In this document: piece after piece, positions 1 to 13,331 of the stretch | How the letters are laid out: every line of letters starts with the position of its first letter | Numbering within the stretch: the stretch's first letter is position 1 | Source of the DNA: Phaeosaccion multiseriatum | Lineage: Eukaryota > Ochrophyta, other classes | Direction of reading: 5' to 3' | Length of the DNA stretch: 64,000 nucleotides | Assembly: GCA_965112735.1 (NCBI GenBank) | Contig: OZ218959.1 | Coordinates: 2,170,001-2,234,000 of the forward strand | The notes under the pieces: generated by a model | The model's input: only the letters and a program-made list of their open reading frames with translations | What the model was told of the DNA's origin: nothing | Databases searched by the model: none | Made by a program: the position numbers and the translations under genes

Positions 1-298
1 GCATGTCTCTCATGTCTTGTTTCTTGTATCCATGCCGGTGTGCCGCTCTCTCCAGACACGTGCCCCCTGCCCTGTAAGGCCTGTACTAAACGTCACTCCC
101 TCAACACTCACCTTGATCGACTCTCTCAGTGCGTCCATTCTCGCCTTGGCCACAGCGCACTCACTGTCCGTTGCGTCCCCATACACTCCTGCGCTTATGG
201 GAGCTGCGAAGTGCGTCTCGAAGTCCGACCCTGCCCCCAGCCTCCCGGGGCACACGAAGTCGATGATGGAGTGGTACCTGAGGGAGAGGAAGCAGGTG

Positions 299-330
<32 letters not shown>

Positions 331-3316
331 TGTGAGTGTGAGTGTGCGTGTGTGCGAGCGTGGGTGTAAGTGCGTGGTAAGGGAGAGACGGGGTGGGTGA
401 AAGAGACAAGAGAGAGAGATACAGAAGGGGGGGAGAGAGAGGAGGAGTCTTGTCCTCTCTACTCGTTTCTCGCTCGCTCTCTTACTCCTCTCCTCTCCTC
501 TCCTCTCCTCTCCTCTCCTTGCGCCCAGACACAGCAAATGCGACGGCGACGGGTCCGTCACATCGATGGTAACTCTCCCTCCACTCACTCTCTGAGATTG
601 TTCTGCAGAGGGTATCCCGTCAGCACGAGACGGCTTAAGGTGCTCACCCCCCGGAGCAGCTGCGAGATGCCTGTCTCCTCGTTGCGGATGCGGTGCCCTT
701 CGTCGAGTACGACAAGGTCCGGCCCAGGCTCAAGCAGTGCTTCTCGACACAGGGCTCTGCCTTCCGTGTGCGTTGGGCCTGCCATGATGCGGAACATTCC
801 GTACCTGGTGTCAGGGCAGGACGGGAGAGGACGAGAAAACAAGAGATGGAGAGAGAGAAAAGAGAGAAGGGAGAGGGCGAGGATAGAGCGTTCAAGGAGA
901 GGTAGGGAGAGAGGGAGAGAGAGCATGAGAGGGATAAGAGAGAAGGACCAAGGGGCAAAGATGGTGGACAAGGAAAAACCGCATCAAGACGAGACTTACT
1001 CACTCCCCTCTCTCGGCATGCCCATCCACTCATCCCTCACTCACGTGGTCATGACCACCCCCCCGCTCTCGAGCCAAGACGCGCTCAGCGCTACTCGCTC
1101 ACTCTCGGACTTATCCGGAGTGAGCACGTAGAGAGGGGGCAGAAGCGAGGGGGGTACCCACTTTCGGAACTCCGATTCCCAATGGACGATCACCGCCTTT
1201 GGAAGAAGAATCAGGGCCCGGAACGGAGTTGTAGTGAGCCGCGGTGGGTCCCCTTCCTTCTCGTCCCCCTCCTCCACCTCCTCCTCCTCCTGCTGCTGCT
1301 GCTGCTGCTGCTGCCGCTGCTGGTGCTGTTGTCGTTGTCGTTGCAAGTAGAGCTCCTTCTCCTGTTGCTCAAGGGCGAGCTTGTTCTTCTGCCACAAGGC
1401 CAGCACAAGACTGACCACTTGAATGGTCTTACCCAGGCCCATCTCGTCGGCCAAGACGGCCCCTTGGGCAACACGCACGGCATACGACAGATGGCAGTGG
1501 AGGGGACATGGACATGGGCACGGAGAGAGAGAGGGACAGAAGAGAATGAGGGAGAGAGAGAGAACAGAAAGACTAAGAGAGAAAGACGGGGAGCGAGAGT
1601 GTAAGATAGAGAAATGTAGAGACAAGACGGAGGAGAAAAGAGAGAGACGAAGAGAAAGACAGAGAGAGAGACCGAGGAAAAGAGAGAGACTAAGACAGAA
1701 AGTTGGATAGAAAGAAAAGACAGAGGTAAAGAGAGAGCGATGTAGTGACGAAAGACGCATCCAAAGACAGGAATATGGACAGGACATTCACATAGAGAGA
1801 GATAAAAAACAGAGACGGAGACACAGACGCAGAGACGACGGCGACAAGAGACCAAAAGGCACCAAGATTGAGGGACAGAGGGGCAGGGAAAGGACAGGCC
1901 CAGGCACGCACCCTTTCCTTTCATGCCGATGCACTGCCACAGAAAGTGCACACCCTCTCTCTGATGCGGCTTGAGCCAGGCCGCCACTACTGGAGGGAGC
2001 ACACCCTCAAGGGTGTTGGAGTCTGCAGGAGCAGCAGCACCACCACCACCACCACCACCATTGCCACCACCACCACTGGCAGAAGAAGGCCGAGTCACGG
2101 CCGGAGTGAGCTTGCCGGTGCGGAGGTCCAACCCGCGAAGCTGCTTATCCACCACACAGGAGCGTAGATGGCACTTGAGGTGCAGGAGCATGGCGCTGGT
2201 GGAGGTGTGGAAGACGATCTGGCAGCCCGGACATGTGTAATCAGGGGCCGCCAGGGACTGGCACTGTCTCCCACCCGCGAAGTGTTGCCTCTGCTGCTGC
2301 AAGGTTGTTTGCTGGTGGTGGATGGAGAATCGCTCCAAGTGTCCACCACCTCCCCCTCCGCCTCCACCACCAGTACCAGTACCAGTACCAGTACCACCTC
2401 CACTGGTAGCGGTGCTGAGAGTGCCGGAGCCAGCGGGGGGGTCGAGGGGGGAGACCCTACCGCCGCCACCACTGCTCGTTCGAGTCATAATCGAGCCTGT
2501 GGCAGCATCAAAGAAGACCATTGGGGCAGCGGCGATTGGCATGTCACTAACGCTAGTGCTCCGCCTTCTCTTGCTGCTACTACTGCCGCTGCTGCTCCTT
2601 TTACCGCTACCATCTCGACACCCCTCCGCGAGGTTACCACCTCCACCAAAGTCTGTGTCGAGGCTCCACCCCTCGTCGCCCGGACCATCGAGCGTGTCCG
2701 GCACCTGCTGCTCGGCATGAGAATCAGAAGCTGCGTATTCCTCAGCCTTCACAGCCACCTTCCCTCTTTCTTCGTCTCCTTCGCTCCCTCGCCTTCCCCG
2801 AATTCCCAAGCCCGCCCGGCTGCTGCTGGTACTACTTCTGCTACTCCCGTTCCCGCCCCCACTGCCAGACCTTGCCCTCCCTCGCGTGGCCCTCCCAGAG
2901 CTCAATTGACGAGGGGGCAGAGGGGCGGGAGGAGCCAAGGACTCAGAAGTCGCACGTTCAGGCGGGGGAAGGGCGGCTGAAGCTGTGCTTTTACTGCTGC
3001 CGCCCCCTCCGCCGATCGTGGGTCCGAGTCCGAGTGTGAGCTGTCGCTGCTGCCGCTGCTCCTCCTCCTCGTCCTCCTCCTCCTCCTCCTCCTGCGGTTC
3101 CTGCTGATCTTCACCACTCCCGAGCAGCAGCCGCTTCTTCAAACCCCTAACCTCTTCCTGCAAAGCGGCATTGGCCTGTCCCGCGTCCCGAAGCTCCTGC
3201 CGCACCGCCTTGAGCTCGGCGTAGATTGCGTCGTTGAAGGCCTCTTGGCATTGCGCCAAACTGCCAAGCTCGTCACCCCGCTTCTCCCACTCCCTCCCTC
3301 TTTTCTTCCTGGCCAT
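1..3316 (-). CDS. SNF2-family chromatin remodelling ATPase, ATRX/ARIP4 (RAD54L2)-like, 5' part (runs off the left edge)
   Basis: ATP-dependent DNA translocase of the SNF2 superfamily, expected in the nucleus. Exons read on the minus strand: 3316-1912, 1462-1045, 804-589, 277-112; the frame is continuous across all junctions and later exons lie beyond the window. The first 350 or so residues are acidic, Gly/Ser-rich and probably disordered. A C2H2-like finger (CPGC...HLKCH) follows near residue 360. The ATPase starts with LKPHQREGVHFLW, then Walker A DEMGLGKT, a poly-Gln/Glu insertion after motif I, ALILLPKAVIVHWESEF (motif Ia), the motif II box DEGH, and LTGYPLQNNLREYHS (motif III). DEGH instead of DEAH, and LTGYPLQNNL, are features of the ATRX/ARIP4 branch. 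Start is the first in-frame ATG. The helicase C-terminal lobe is outside the window. Family confident; exact orthology is inferred. The gene is divergent from the PH-domain gene. Confidence 0.85.
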
Positions 3317-3638
3317 GTGTGCAATCCAGACACCTAATCAAGGAGGAAGGAGAGAGGAAGGAGGAAGGAGAGAAAGATGGCTACAGATCTGTGAGTGTGA
3401 ATTCCACCTCCTTCACTTTCAGTTTCAGTTTGAAGGGAAGAATGTTTGAGTTCGAGTTTTTTTCCCTTTTGCCGTTGATCATTTTCCTAAAAAAAATACC
3501 TTCCTCTCGTGAAAACGCGCAATCTCTTGCTTTCTATTCCGCAACCACCCCAAGACTACTGCTGCAATAGCTACCGACTGTTGGAGGAGGGGACGATATT
3601 TACTACATCTTGTCCTGATTAGAAGGAAGGAGCACGCA
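3317..3638. promoter_or_regulatory. Shared upstream region of the SNF2 and PH-domain genes
   Basis: A 322-bp gap between two divergent start codons, so it must hold both 5' UTRs and promoters. It contains a TTTCAGTTTCAGTTT run at 3418-3432, also seen at other gene boundaries, and a T-rich stretch near 3459-3500. No TATA box is obvious. Confidence 0.5.
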
Positions 3639-6600
3639 ATGTCGTGCCGATCCCTCTTCTCGAAGGACAGAGGGGGCAACGACGACTTTGAAGTCGCAGA
3701 TGATGAGTTGATGGGGCCGCAGTCACCGGGAGGAGCCACAGAGGAGAACATGTTCGCGAGCACTGGGGGAAGCAGCATGTTCTCCGGGAGTTTTGGAAGC
3801 GGGGGGGCGGGAGGAGGCGGAGGCCGCGAGGACACGGCAGCTGTTGGGGTCGATGGGGACCCCCGTGACAGCCTCCTTCGCACACAGACGGCCTTCATGG
3901 CATCGCACACGCATGATGACAAGCTCACAAGGCTGCAAGCACTCAAGACGGGCTATCTCATCAAGCGCCCCAGCATCCAAAAGAGGTGAGCCCGGGAAGA
4001 GCGATGGGTGATGGGGTGACCGTGCCTCGCCTTTGAGTCTCTTACTCTGGCCTTGCGGTCTCTTTCGTGGCACACATTCTGATCACTGTGCTGCTTTCAC
4101 TTCACCCCCCAACCCCCCCCCACCCCCCCCCCTTCAGTCGCTCCATCGCCAAGGCTGTGCCCAAGATCTTGGGGACGGCGGGCAAGCGCAAGTTCTTTGT
4201 GTTGCGAGGCAGCTCCCTCTCCTACTACCCCGATCACCACACCGTTGTGGGACAGACCGACGGCAGTTTGGAGTGGGAGGACACCGGCGGCAGTAGCGGC
4301 AGCAAGGGCGCCCAAAAGCAACCGGAAGTGGAGGTGAGCTTGGGTTGGTTGTACATAAGAACAATAATAAAGCAGGAGGAACAGGTCCTCTCTCTCCAAT
4401 GCCTGCCCGGCATTTTCTCATGCACTTTGTCTCTGAATTGTGGCCTTGTGGGTTTGCAGGTGCTCCTTACGGGCAACAGCGACGTACGGTTGTTCTACGA
4501 CCCTCCTCACGGTGAGTCAAGGCCCACGGGAACAGGGGAGTGAGGGCGAGTGGGGCGAAAAATGAAAAAAAAGAAAAAGAGCCAGGGGCGGAGTGAGCAC
4601 AAGACTCCGTGAAATATACACAATTTTCCTCAACACACCATCCCACCCTCCCATCCATCCATCTACCCCTACTCTCTCATCCTCCTCCTCCTCCTCCTCC
4701 CCCTCCTCCTCATCCCGGCAGCCACGTACGGCCTCTTTGTCAAGGGCGAAGACAAGAAGGGCGGGGGCCGGGTGCTGCAGCTCGTGGCGGCAGACGAAAC
4801 GGACCGACAGGAGTGGAAAGACGCCATCCTCATGGTCATTACACAAGTCAAGTTCACGACCCGCGGCTACCTCATGAAGAGAACCGCCTGTCTCGAGTTT
4901 ATGGACAGAGACGCCCGCCCGCAGCAGGGAGAGGAAAACCCCGGCAAGGGCACCAAGGCGGATCCGGCAAGCTCGTTGGCGGCCTTTGTGGGCCCGCCCT
5001 GCTCGCAGCAGGAGGGTCCCTTGTTGTGGCAGCAGTACTTCTTCATCCTCAGCAGGTGAGACGTGTGGGTGGGGTGGGTGTGATCAGCGCGAAGAGGCCA
5101 TGGGCCACCCTGCACCGGGATGGAGGGGATTGATGTGCCCTCCCTGTGTGAAAACTGTGGAAAGAATGATGGGCGATGACTCACGGAACATCTCATTCCC
5201 ATCTCTCTCTGTTCCGATGTCTCTCTCTGTGTGTATAATGTACCTATCTCTCTTTCTCCTGTCCCTCTCTCTCTCTCCGTCCCCCCTCTATCTCCCTCTC
5301 TCTCTCTCTCTCTCTCTTGGCCTGTAGGGAGCGCATCACGTTCCACACGAGTCAGTCCAAGGCCCTCATGGTGGAGGGGCTCTTTATGCTCACCAAGGAC
5401 ACCACGGTAAGAGAGGGAGGAGTAGACGACTGAGTGACAAGGGACGAAGATGAACGATCAGGCAGGGGGGCCCCGGAGGGCACAGGGGCAGTACGTTACC
5501 TCAAGCCAGGGTACGCATCTCACGTCGAGAGGGATGGGCGCATGCCAGTCAGGTCACAGCGCATCGATATGCTCCGAGTCCCTAACTAGACTCTGCCCTA
5601 TCTGTATCACCAACTGCTACAGGTGACCAAGTACCCTCACCACGTGCTGCTGGTGAGCCACCCGCCGCCGGAAGAGCTGGGGGAGGAGGACAAGGAGAAC
5701 GGAGGAGACGAGCACCACTCGGAGGAAGAGGAGGAGGAGGACGAGATGCAGGTGGAGAGGGACGACACGGTTTCCGAGATCGTGTTGCAGGCTCGCGACG
5801 CTCGCGACTGCGATCGCTGGAGCTGTGCCATTGAGGCAATGGTGTGCTCCTTGGCCAATGAGCCAACACCTTCGTCGTCGTCATCTGCTGCGATGATGCC
5901 GCTGTCCGATGTCGTCGTGGCCTCAGCAGGGCAAGTGCCCGAGTGGGAGCGCGTGAAGGGGAATGTCAAGGGAGACCTTGCCCGCTTGGACAAGGCGAAC
6001 GAAGGAAGCAGGGGCAAGGAGAACGCTCGATTGCCTGCTGGTGCTCGTGGTGTGGTCTCTCCATTGACGAGCCCTCGCCCAGGGTGTCAGCGTCTGGGGG
6101 ACATGTACCTGCCCATTGGCATGGAGGGGGGTGCAGCAGTTGGTGATACGGCGGGAGAAGGAGTGGAGCGTACGAGCGGACCGACGAGCCCACGCTCCGC
6201 CGCAGCGCTGTCTGCTGCCATCTGGCTGCCCGTTCCAGGTTCGTTTCTCTCTCTCTCCTCTCTCACTCACTCACTTTCGCGTTGTCTCTCCGCTTGTGAG
6301 TCTCGGTTCAATTCCGCATTGAGCCAATCTTTTTCTCCCTCACCCTCCCACTCCCTCTCTCTTTGTCTCTCGCCCCCCGACCCCCTCTCCCTCTCTGTCC
6401 ATCAGCCGGCGAGGTGCGAAGGAAGGAAGGCTACCTCAACACTCGACCGGCCATCGAGGACGTGAGCGAGATCTGGCACCCTAACTACTTCATCCTCACA
6501 GACAAAGCCATGCATCGCTTCCCGGATCACCACTTCCTGCAGGCCACTAGTCGCCTGCGTCTCACCCCGCAGAGTGCCGTGTTCGAAACCGACCTGCAGC

Positions 6601-6724
6601 CCTTCAGCTTCGAGCTCGTCACCGCCGACAAGCTGCTGCACGTGCAGGTGAGGGCCGGGATGGAGAGCGTTACAGAACAACAGGGGGGGGGCGAGGACCA
6701 AGGACCGGGACTTGACACCATGTA

Positions 6725-6760
<36 letters not shown>

Positions 6761-9700
6761 CCTCTCTCCTCTCCCCCCCAGGGCAAGAGCTACGAGGAGG
6801 CTCTGTCGTGGCTGTGCGCCATCAAGGACGCCATCGGGGAGAGTACCGCCGACACGGGCAACTTGCTGCTCAGAGAAGCCATGCGCTTGCCCGATCAGTT
6901 CTACATGGCATCATTCGAGACCAAGAGAGACCTAGTGAGTCAGGCCGGCAGTGTTTGTGTGTGTGTGTGTGTGTGTGAGTGTGTGTGTGATACACGGAGC
7001 GAGGAAGTGACTGACCTCCTGCTGCGTCCTGCAACCCCCCTCTCCCCTCCTCCTCCTCCTCCTCCTCCTGCCCCTCACCCTCCGCCTTCTTCTGCAACCC
7101 CCCCCCCCCACTTGCTTGCCACATCACTCACAGGGCATCGTTCTGGAGCGCTCTCAGGAGTGGACTCTCGTGAAGAGCACTGACAGAACGCAAAGCAACG
7201 TCACTGCGGGATCCGCACTCGCCGCCATCGACGGAAGGTAAGGAGACAGGCAGGGGAGAGGGGAGGGAGGGAGGGAGGGAAGTGCTTCGAACAGATCGAC
7301 ATGCCATCACCACAAGAGCCCCCCCCCCCCCCGGGGGCTCTCTCTCTCGCCCCTTTCCTTCTTCTTGTCTTCCTTCTCTTATCACCTCCCCTCCCTTTCC
7401 TCTTGGGCATGGAGCAGGTCTGTGGTGCTCAACTCGTACGCCGAGACCATCAACCTGCTCAAGGGCTGGCAGCCGCCCCTCAACTTGCTCCTCAGGAGAG
7501 CGCCGGAGAAGATGGGGTACATCAACAAGCAGGTCTGTACAGCGTACCAATGCAGGGCAGAACGGGAGGAACTGCCTTTTTGAGCGATCTTCGAAGGCGC
7601 ACTTTGCTCCTTTACTCTCACTCTTTCTCTGTCTCTCTCTCTCGCTCTCGCTCACTCTCTTTCTCTCAGCTGACCCCAACCCCAAAAACCAACCCTCTGA
7701 TACACACCGTTATATATGTACATGTGCATTATATATACATGTAATGTACGTACGCATACATACTAATCCGAATACAATGCTTTCAATGCCCCTCTCCCTC
7801 CCTCCCTCCCTCCTATCAGTGTCTGTGTCGTAATCGTAGCGCCAAGAGGTGGAGGCAGTTCTACTTCGTGCTGGCGGAGGGCAAGCTGAGCTGGTTCACC
7901 GCAGAGTCCACCCCGATGCGGCTCCAGGGTTCTGTGTCCATGCGAGGCTCGGCCACTAGCCTTACGCCTAGGAACCAGGCGGGAGGACAGCTGCATTGCT
8001 TCACCGTGGAGTCCGGCCTCACCACGCTGCTGCTGCAGGTGACAGGGAGAGAAAGAAGGAGGGAGGGAGAGAAGAGCGAGAGAGAGAGAGAGGGGGGGGG
8101 GGGGGACCTACGTGGGGGAAGAGGGGAGGGCTTTGATGGTGTGGTTGGGGGGGAGTGTAGAGAGACCCAACTGTGCGTACATGGTAAATGTTACAGTTAC
8201 AGTTACAGACCAGAGGGGCTTTGCCCTGCCGCCCCTTCCGCCAGCGGGTGCAGGGGTCAGTCCTTTCCTGTGCAATCAGTCTCTAACGAAGCCCCCTCTT
8301 CCTCCCTCCCTCCCTCTCTTCCCTCGCTCCCTCCCCTCTCCTCCTGCCCTCTTTGTGCATGGCGCCTGTTCCACACGAACAGGGTATGACTTCCCCGGAC
8401 ATGCTGGACTGGGCCACCCACATCTATCTTGGAGGAGCCATTGCCAACGGAGGAGGCTTTCTTCTGGACGTGGAGAGGGCTCGAGAGCAGGCCTACGCAG
8501 ACGAGCTGGCCGAGCAGCAGCGCCAGGAGTTGGCGTTACAGAAGGAGGAGGAGGAGTTGGAGGCGCTGAAGCAGCAGCAGGAGGCAGCGAGGGCGGCGGC
8601 GATGGCCTTGGAGGAGCAGGAGATGGTGATTCAACAGCGTGTGCGCGTGCGTGTGGAACAGGAGCAAGAGCAGCAAGGGGAAGGGAAGCAAGGAAAGCCG
8701 CCGCAGCAGGAGGTCGACGTGGAGGAGGAGGAGGAGGAGAAGGCGAGGGCGCTTGTGATGAGGCAAGAGGAGGCAGATCGCGTCAAGAGGCAGCAGATGC
8801 AGGAGACGGAGGCGGCGCTCTTGAAGCAGCAGGGCACGTTGATCATGCAGCAGGCCGCGCTTATCAAACTGCAGCAGGAGGAAACGGATCGCGTCAAGCA
8901 AAAGCTGGAGGAGACTGATCGTGTCAAGCAACAGCTGGAGGAAGAGACCGATCGTATCAAGAAGGAGCAGGAGGAGGCCGACCGTGTCAAGAAGGGGGCG
9001 GGCAACGGAGTTGCCGTAGTCAGCGCTGCGGGCATCGGAGCTGCCTTTGCCAGTGCTGCGGGCACCGGAGCTGACGTGGTCAGCGCTGCGGGCAACGGCC
9101 TGGTCAGCGCTGCGGGCAACGGAGCTGCCGTGGTCGGCGCTGCGGGCACCGGAGCTGCCTTGGCGTTGGCGGCAGCGGTGACCGCGGGAGGCATGCTGGC
9201 GACGGCGGGGAAGAACCAACAGGAGCAGGACCCGCAGCAAGAGCAACAGCAGCAGAGCGTCCAGAGCGGGCCCGTAGAGACCGTTGTGGCGCGAGACACG
9301 AACACCGCCACTGAAGGACCCGCAGAGCTCAGCCTTGTGGACATTGTCGAGTTCGAATCCTCGTCTTCGTCTTCTTCTTCCACGCCACTGGGGACTCTGG
9401 ACAAGAGCAGTATGATGGAAATGAAGCGCGCCGGACAGGCTGCTGCTGCTGCTGCTGCTGGGGGCGGAGGCCGTGCGGGACGGCGCCTGGAGGGGGGCGG
9501 ATGGAACGAGGCGATGCTCAATGCATCCACGAGTGCCGTCGTGAACGGAGGAAAGGCGGAGTCGGACGTTTTGGACCAAGGTGCCCGAGTTGGTGCTTCG
9601 GACAGCGCCCGCGTGGAGGGCGATAGTGTTCGTCGTCGTCGTGATGATGATGCTGCTACGGCGTTTGTCCTCGGTCTTTGCGATACTCTGGCGAGTGTCG

Positions 9701-9942
9701 ATACCGTAGGTACCTATGGAGGAGATCTCCTTGATGTGGAGGAGGAGGGGGAGAGCGAGGAGGGGGAGGAGGAGGAAGAAGTGGAGGTGGTGGAAGTGGT
9801 GGAGGAAGTGGACTTGGCGGTGGTGGTGGGGAAGGCAGCTTCGGCAGCAGACAAGTACCCCTCCTCCTCTCTTCCAGCACCCCCCGCGGTGGTGATGACC
9901 ACCGAGGAGAAGCCTCTGCAACAGGAGAAGGACGCGGGAGAC

Positions 9943-9974
<32 letters not shown>

Positions 9975-12036
9975 CAACACCAGCATGGACAAGAAGGGCA
10001 ACACAGTGGTGGAGCTGAAGGTGGAGGAGGAGGACAAGGAGAAGGATGAGGCAGCAGACGAGAACGAGCGCCCTTCTGCTCTCCCGGCAGCTGGTGCAGC
10101 GCTGTCTCCCAGCACCATGGCCGCCCCCCCCACGCCGCTGTCCACTCGACTGGCTGGAGGAGGAGAGTCAACGTCCTTTGCGGCCCTCGACAGCGGAGTG
10201 ACGGTGGTGGAGGGAGGGGAGCCTTCCAACGCTCACTTCTTTGCAGACACTCCCAGAGAGCAGGCTGCACGAACATCGACATCCAATGTCGACAACAGCA
10301 GTAACAGCAGCAGCAACAACGACGCCTCCTCTACCCCCGTAGCGGCGCCTCGCGATTCATCCCCCGCCCACAAGGCGAGGGGCTTCAACAACAAGCGGGC
10401 GTCGGATCTCATTCGCTTCTCCTCTTCGTCATCCACGTCGTCGTCATCTGACAAGCCTCAGCAGCTAGGGCAGGCGCGGCAGTCCTTCTCTTCGTCCTGG
10501 TCCAAGCTTCCCCGGGGGCCTCTCACGAGGGCGAGCCTGAGTATGTCAGAGAACCCCAGCGTGGCCGAGCTGCTGGCCAAGCTGTCCGTTGAGAATTTGA
10601 CCGATTGGCAGGCCTTCGAGGAGGAGCAGAGGGTCGCTCGAGCTGCCAAGCTTCGACTCATGGGCCTGGGCGGCAGCTCACAGGGTGGCGTCGGCGACGG
10701 CAAGACGCTGGATGAGCAACTCGAGGAGATGCGCAGGAGGGACTCTGCGGTGTCGAGGGTGCAGGTGGCGGCGGCGAGGTTCAGCAACGATGAGTGGACG
10801 CCCACCAAAAACCTTCACCGCATGTCGAGCTTCTCCAAGTTTGGCAAGGCAGGAGGGAGCATGGGCATCGGCCCCATTGGCAGCAGGAAGAACAGCAGCA
10901 GCAGCAGCAGTAGCGACGAGATGCGCTGGAGGAACAGCGCTGTCTCCAGAGTGAAGGCCGCAGCGGCGAGGTACAACAGTAACAACGAGCAGGACGAAGA
11001 GTGGACGCCCACCAAGAATCGAATGTCCGGCCTGTCCAAGTTCAGCAAGGAAGGAAGCATCGGCAGCAACAGGAGGAGTAGCGACGAGATGAGGTGGAAG
11101 AACGCTGCAGTGGCGAGGGTAAAGAGCGCTGCTGCGGCTTCGCCCTCCAAGAGTGAGGTGGTCAGTCTCTCCAAGTACTCCAGAGGAGGAAGCATCGGCA
11201 GCAACAGGAGGAGCAGCACCGCCTCCACCGTCGTCGCCAGCGGAGGAGGGGGTGGGCGCGTGAGTGAGGGAGCAGCACCTGCTGGTGATGGTGCGGGTGC
11301 AGGTGCTCCTCCTCGCAGGGAGCGCAAGAGCTCCATCGGAGAGATTATCGAGGAGCAGCGCCAGCAGCTCATGCAGCTGCTCAGCAAGGCCGACGCTGCC
11401 GCTGGATCCCTCATTGGCAGTGGTGCTACCGCGAAGTCGTTCAACGGAAACGCGCCGGTGGTGCTCGGCGCGGATTTTGTGTTGGAGGAAGACACAGACT
11501 CTACCGACGAAGAGGGGGAGGAGGATGGTGTGGGTGGTGGAGATGTGACCGTAACCGACGAGCAGGAGCTGGCAGAGACAATCCCCGACTCGACTCTGTC
11601 TCTTCCACTGTCAGCAGAGGAGGGGCAAGAAGCGAGGGGTGGGGCCATTCACCTCAGTGACGAGGTCCTGAGCAGTGCGTTTGCCTCGCTTGACCTGTCC
11701 AATCAGACGCAAATGATCAACGCGAAACAGTTCGCCGCGCTGTGGAGGGCACTGACGGGAGAGCAAAACCTGTTCAGGGAGATGTCTGTCTTTGCTGCCT
11801 TCAACAAGAGCGGTGATGGCAGCCTCACGCAAGATGAGTTTGTGGCAGGTTTCCGAGTCCTGGAGAAGCAGCAGGTGGTCCTCCCGGCCATCGGAGAGGT
11901 GGGGGTGGGGGGAGGAGGAGCGAGTGGGGAGGAGGAGGCAAACAGCGCCGCACCGGGGGGGGGGAGGGCCCAGCCGTACAGGAGCATTCTGACGAAGCTG
12001 CAGAGCTGGACGGAGGCGCAGACCGTGTCTGTGTAA
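3639..12036 (+). CDS. Multi-PH-domain scaffold protein with PDZ-like segment and C-terminal EF-hand (about 2,036 residues)
   Basis: Twelve exons: 3639-3985, 4138-4333, 4460-4511, 4722-5055, 5328-5406, 5623-6238, 6406-6647, 6782-6934, 7134-7237, 7418-7532, 7820-8038, 8383-12036; all join in frame. Four pleckstrin-homology domains begin at GYLIKRP (about residue 105), GYLMKRT (246, with an acidic insert), GYLNTRP (549) and MGYINKQ (740); each has the C-terminal helix with its Trp (RQEWKDAI, CDRWSCAI, ALSWLCAI, LDWATHIY). Between PH3 and PH4 a PDZ-like stretch reads GIVLERS...GSALAAIDGRSV...LLLRRAP. The 1,200-residue tail is low complexity: a KQQLEETDRV coiled coil, Gly/Ala repeats, poly-Glu and poly-Ser, then three copies of a 45-55-residue repeat (DEMRW.NSAVSRVKAAAAR...EWTPTKN...GSIGSNRRSS) at about 1598-1764. 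An EF-hand-like loop (NKSGDGSLTQDE) lies near 1957. PH domains suggest phosphoinositide binding at membranes; the specific role is unknown. Confidence 0.85.
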
Positions 12037-13331
12037 GCAGAGATGGAGGAGGGGTTGCTGGGGAGGCGGCCGAGAAGGAGGGGGGGGGAGGGGAGGGGGG
12101 AGCGTGTGGGCAGAGGTGAAGTTAGTAGGGGATTGGGTGGGAGGATGATGTGTACGTGTGTGTGTGTGTGTGTGTGTAGGCGGGCGGGCGGCTCAGAAGA
12201 GCAGCGGCGAAGTTGACACAAGAGAGAGTCAGGGAAAAGAGGGGAGGGAGGGGTAGACAAGGAGGCGGCGTGTACAATACAACACCGCGTGTTTTTTATT
12301 CGCGATGCACGCGCCCTAAGCGTAAAGCAAAGCTTAGTGTAAAGCAAAGCTGAGTGTCGAGCGGGCCCGGTGGTCGGAGAGCTGTACGATACAAGTACGT
12401 TGTATGTACGATGCGTAGAATGACGAGAGATACATGACCGTCACCCTCAAGATGCAATTATGACATCAGCAAATTCCATTTGCTTGTTTTTTATAAAAGA
12501 TAAAAGATTACAATTAAAAGAATCAGCCGAGAGGAGACGTGGGTATAACAGCATGGCTGCATGCGGTGTGTACACGGAGAGAAAAGCCCATCCTCAGTCG
12601 TGCTTCACCGCAGCTCGCTCGCACCTCCACAAGCCGATCGATGCGTTTCATGCGTTTCATGCGTTTCAGCAGGTCAGTAGGGAGGGTCTGCACGATGTTC
12701 AGCAGGCCAGTGGACGATCGAGATAGTTTTCAGTAGCGGGTCGTAGCGGAGGGTCGTGAGGGTGTACACGCATTCCACATCGCCACACGCAATGTGTATC
12801 GACCCTCCCCCCCCCTCCCACACTCATTCCCACCCTCCACTGCCATCCTACACTCATTTCTACCCTCCACTGACTTGCCAGAGACGGCACGTGCCTCCGT
12901 GGCGGACGGGCAGTGGGTGTATGGAGTATGTCCACACTTGACATCTGCAGCGACGAGAGAAGCCCCCGCACCACTTAACCCGTGCCCATCAGATCAAAGG
13001 GCGGGAGTGTGTTTGCCTTCGCCCTTTGCCTCTACGAGCTGTCTTTCTCTTGCCGTCGCCTCCCGCCCTCCCAACGTGTCGTCAAAATCTCAGCAAAAAC
13101 ACCGCTCTGAAGCGCGCCCGCCCAGCAAGCCAACACTCAGTGTTTCGTCTCTCCACAATCAGACGTCAGAGCAGCGCTATCTCTTTGCGTCATATCAAAG
13201 TCCTCCCCGGACCCCCCAAGGCCTCTTGAAAATACTCTCCATCCACTCCATCACCATCACCGCGTATCCTCACTCTCTCTTGCCCTTGCCCTTGCCCTTT
13301 CCCTCCCTCACCCAAACTCTCCATTACCCCA
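12037..13331. other. Gap between the convergent PH-domain and FNIP genes
   Basis: No gene seen. It holds the 3' flanks of both genes. Local repeats: GT run at 12157-12178, two copies of a CAAAGC-containing unit at 12318-12352, A/T-rich AATAAA-poor stretch at 12470-12530, three copies of ATGCGTTTC at about 12642-12670, and a doubled CCCTCCACTG unit at 12800-12880. Confidence 0.6.

Noticed and set aside
8536-9921. Minus-strand open frame of 461 codons opposite the PH-protein tail
   Set aside because: Leu/His/Arg-rich shadow of the CAG/GAG-rich coding strand; no family features, and the plus strand has a well-supported exon.
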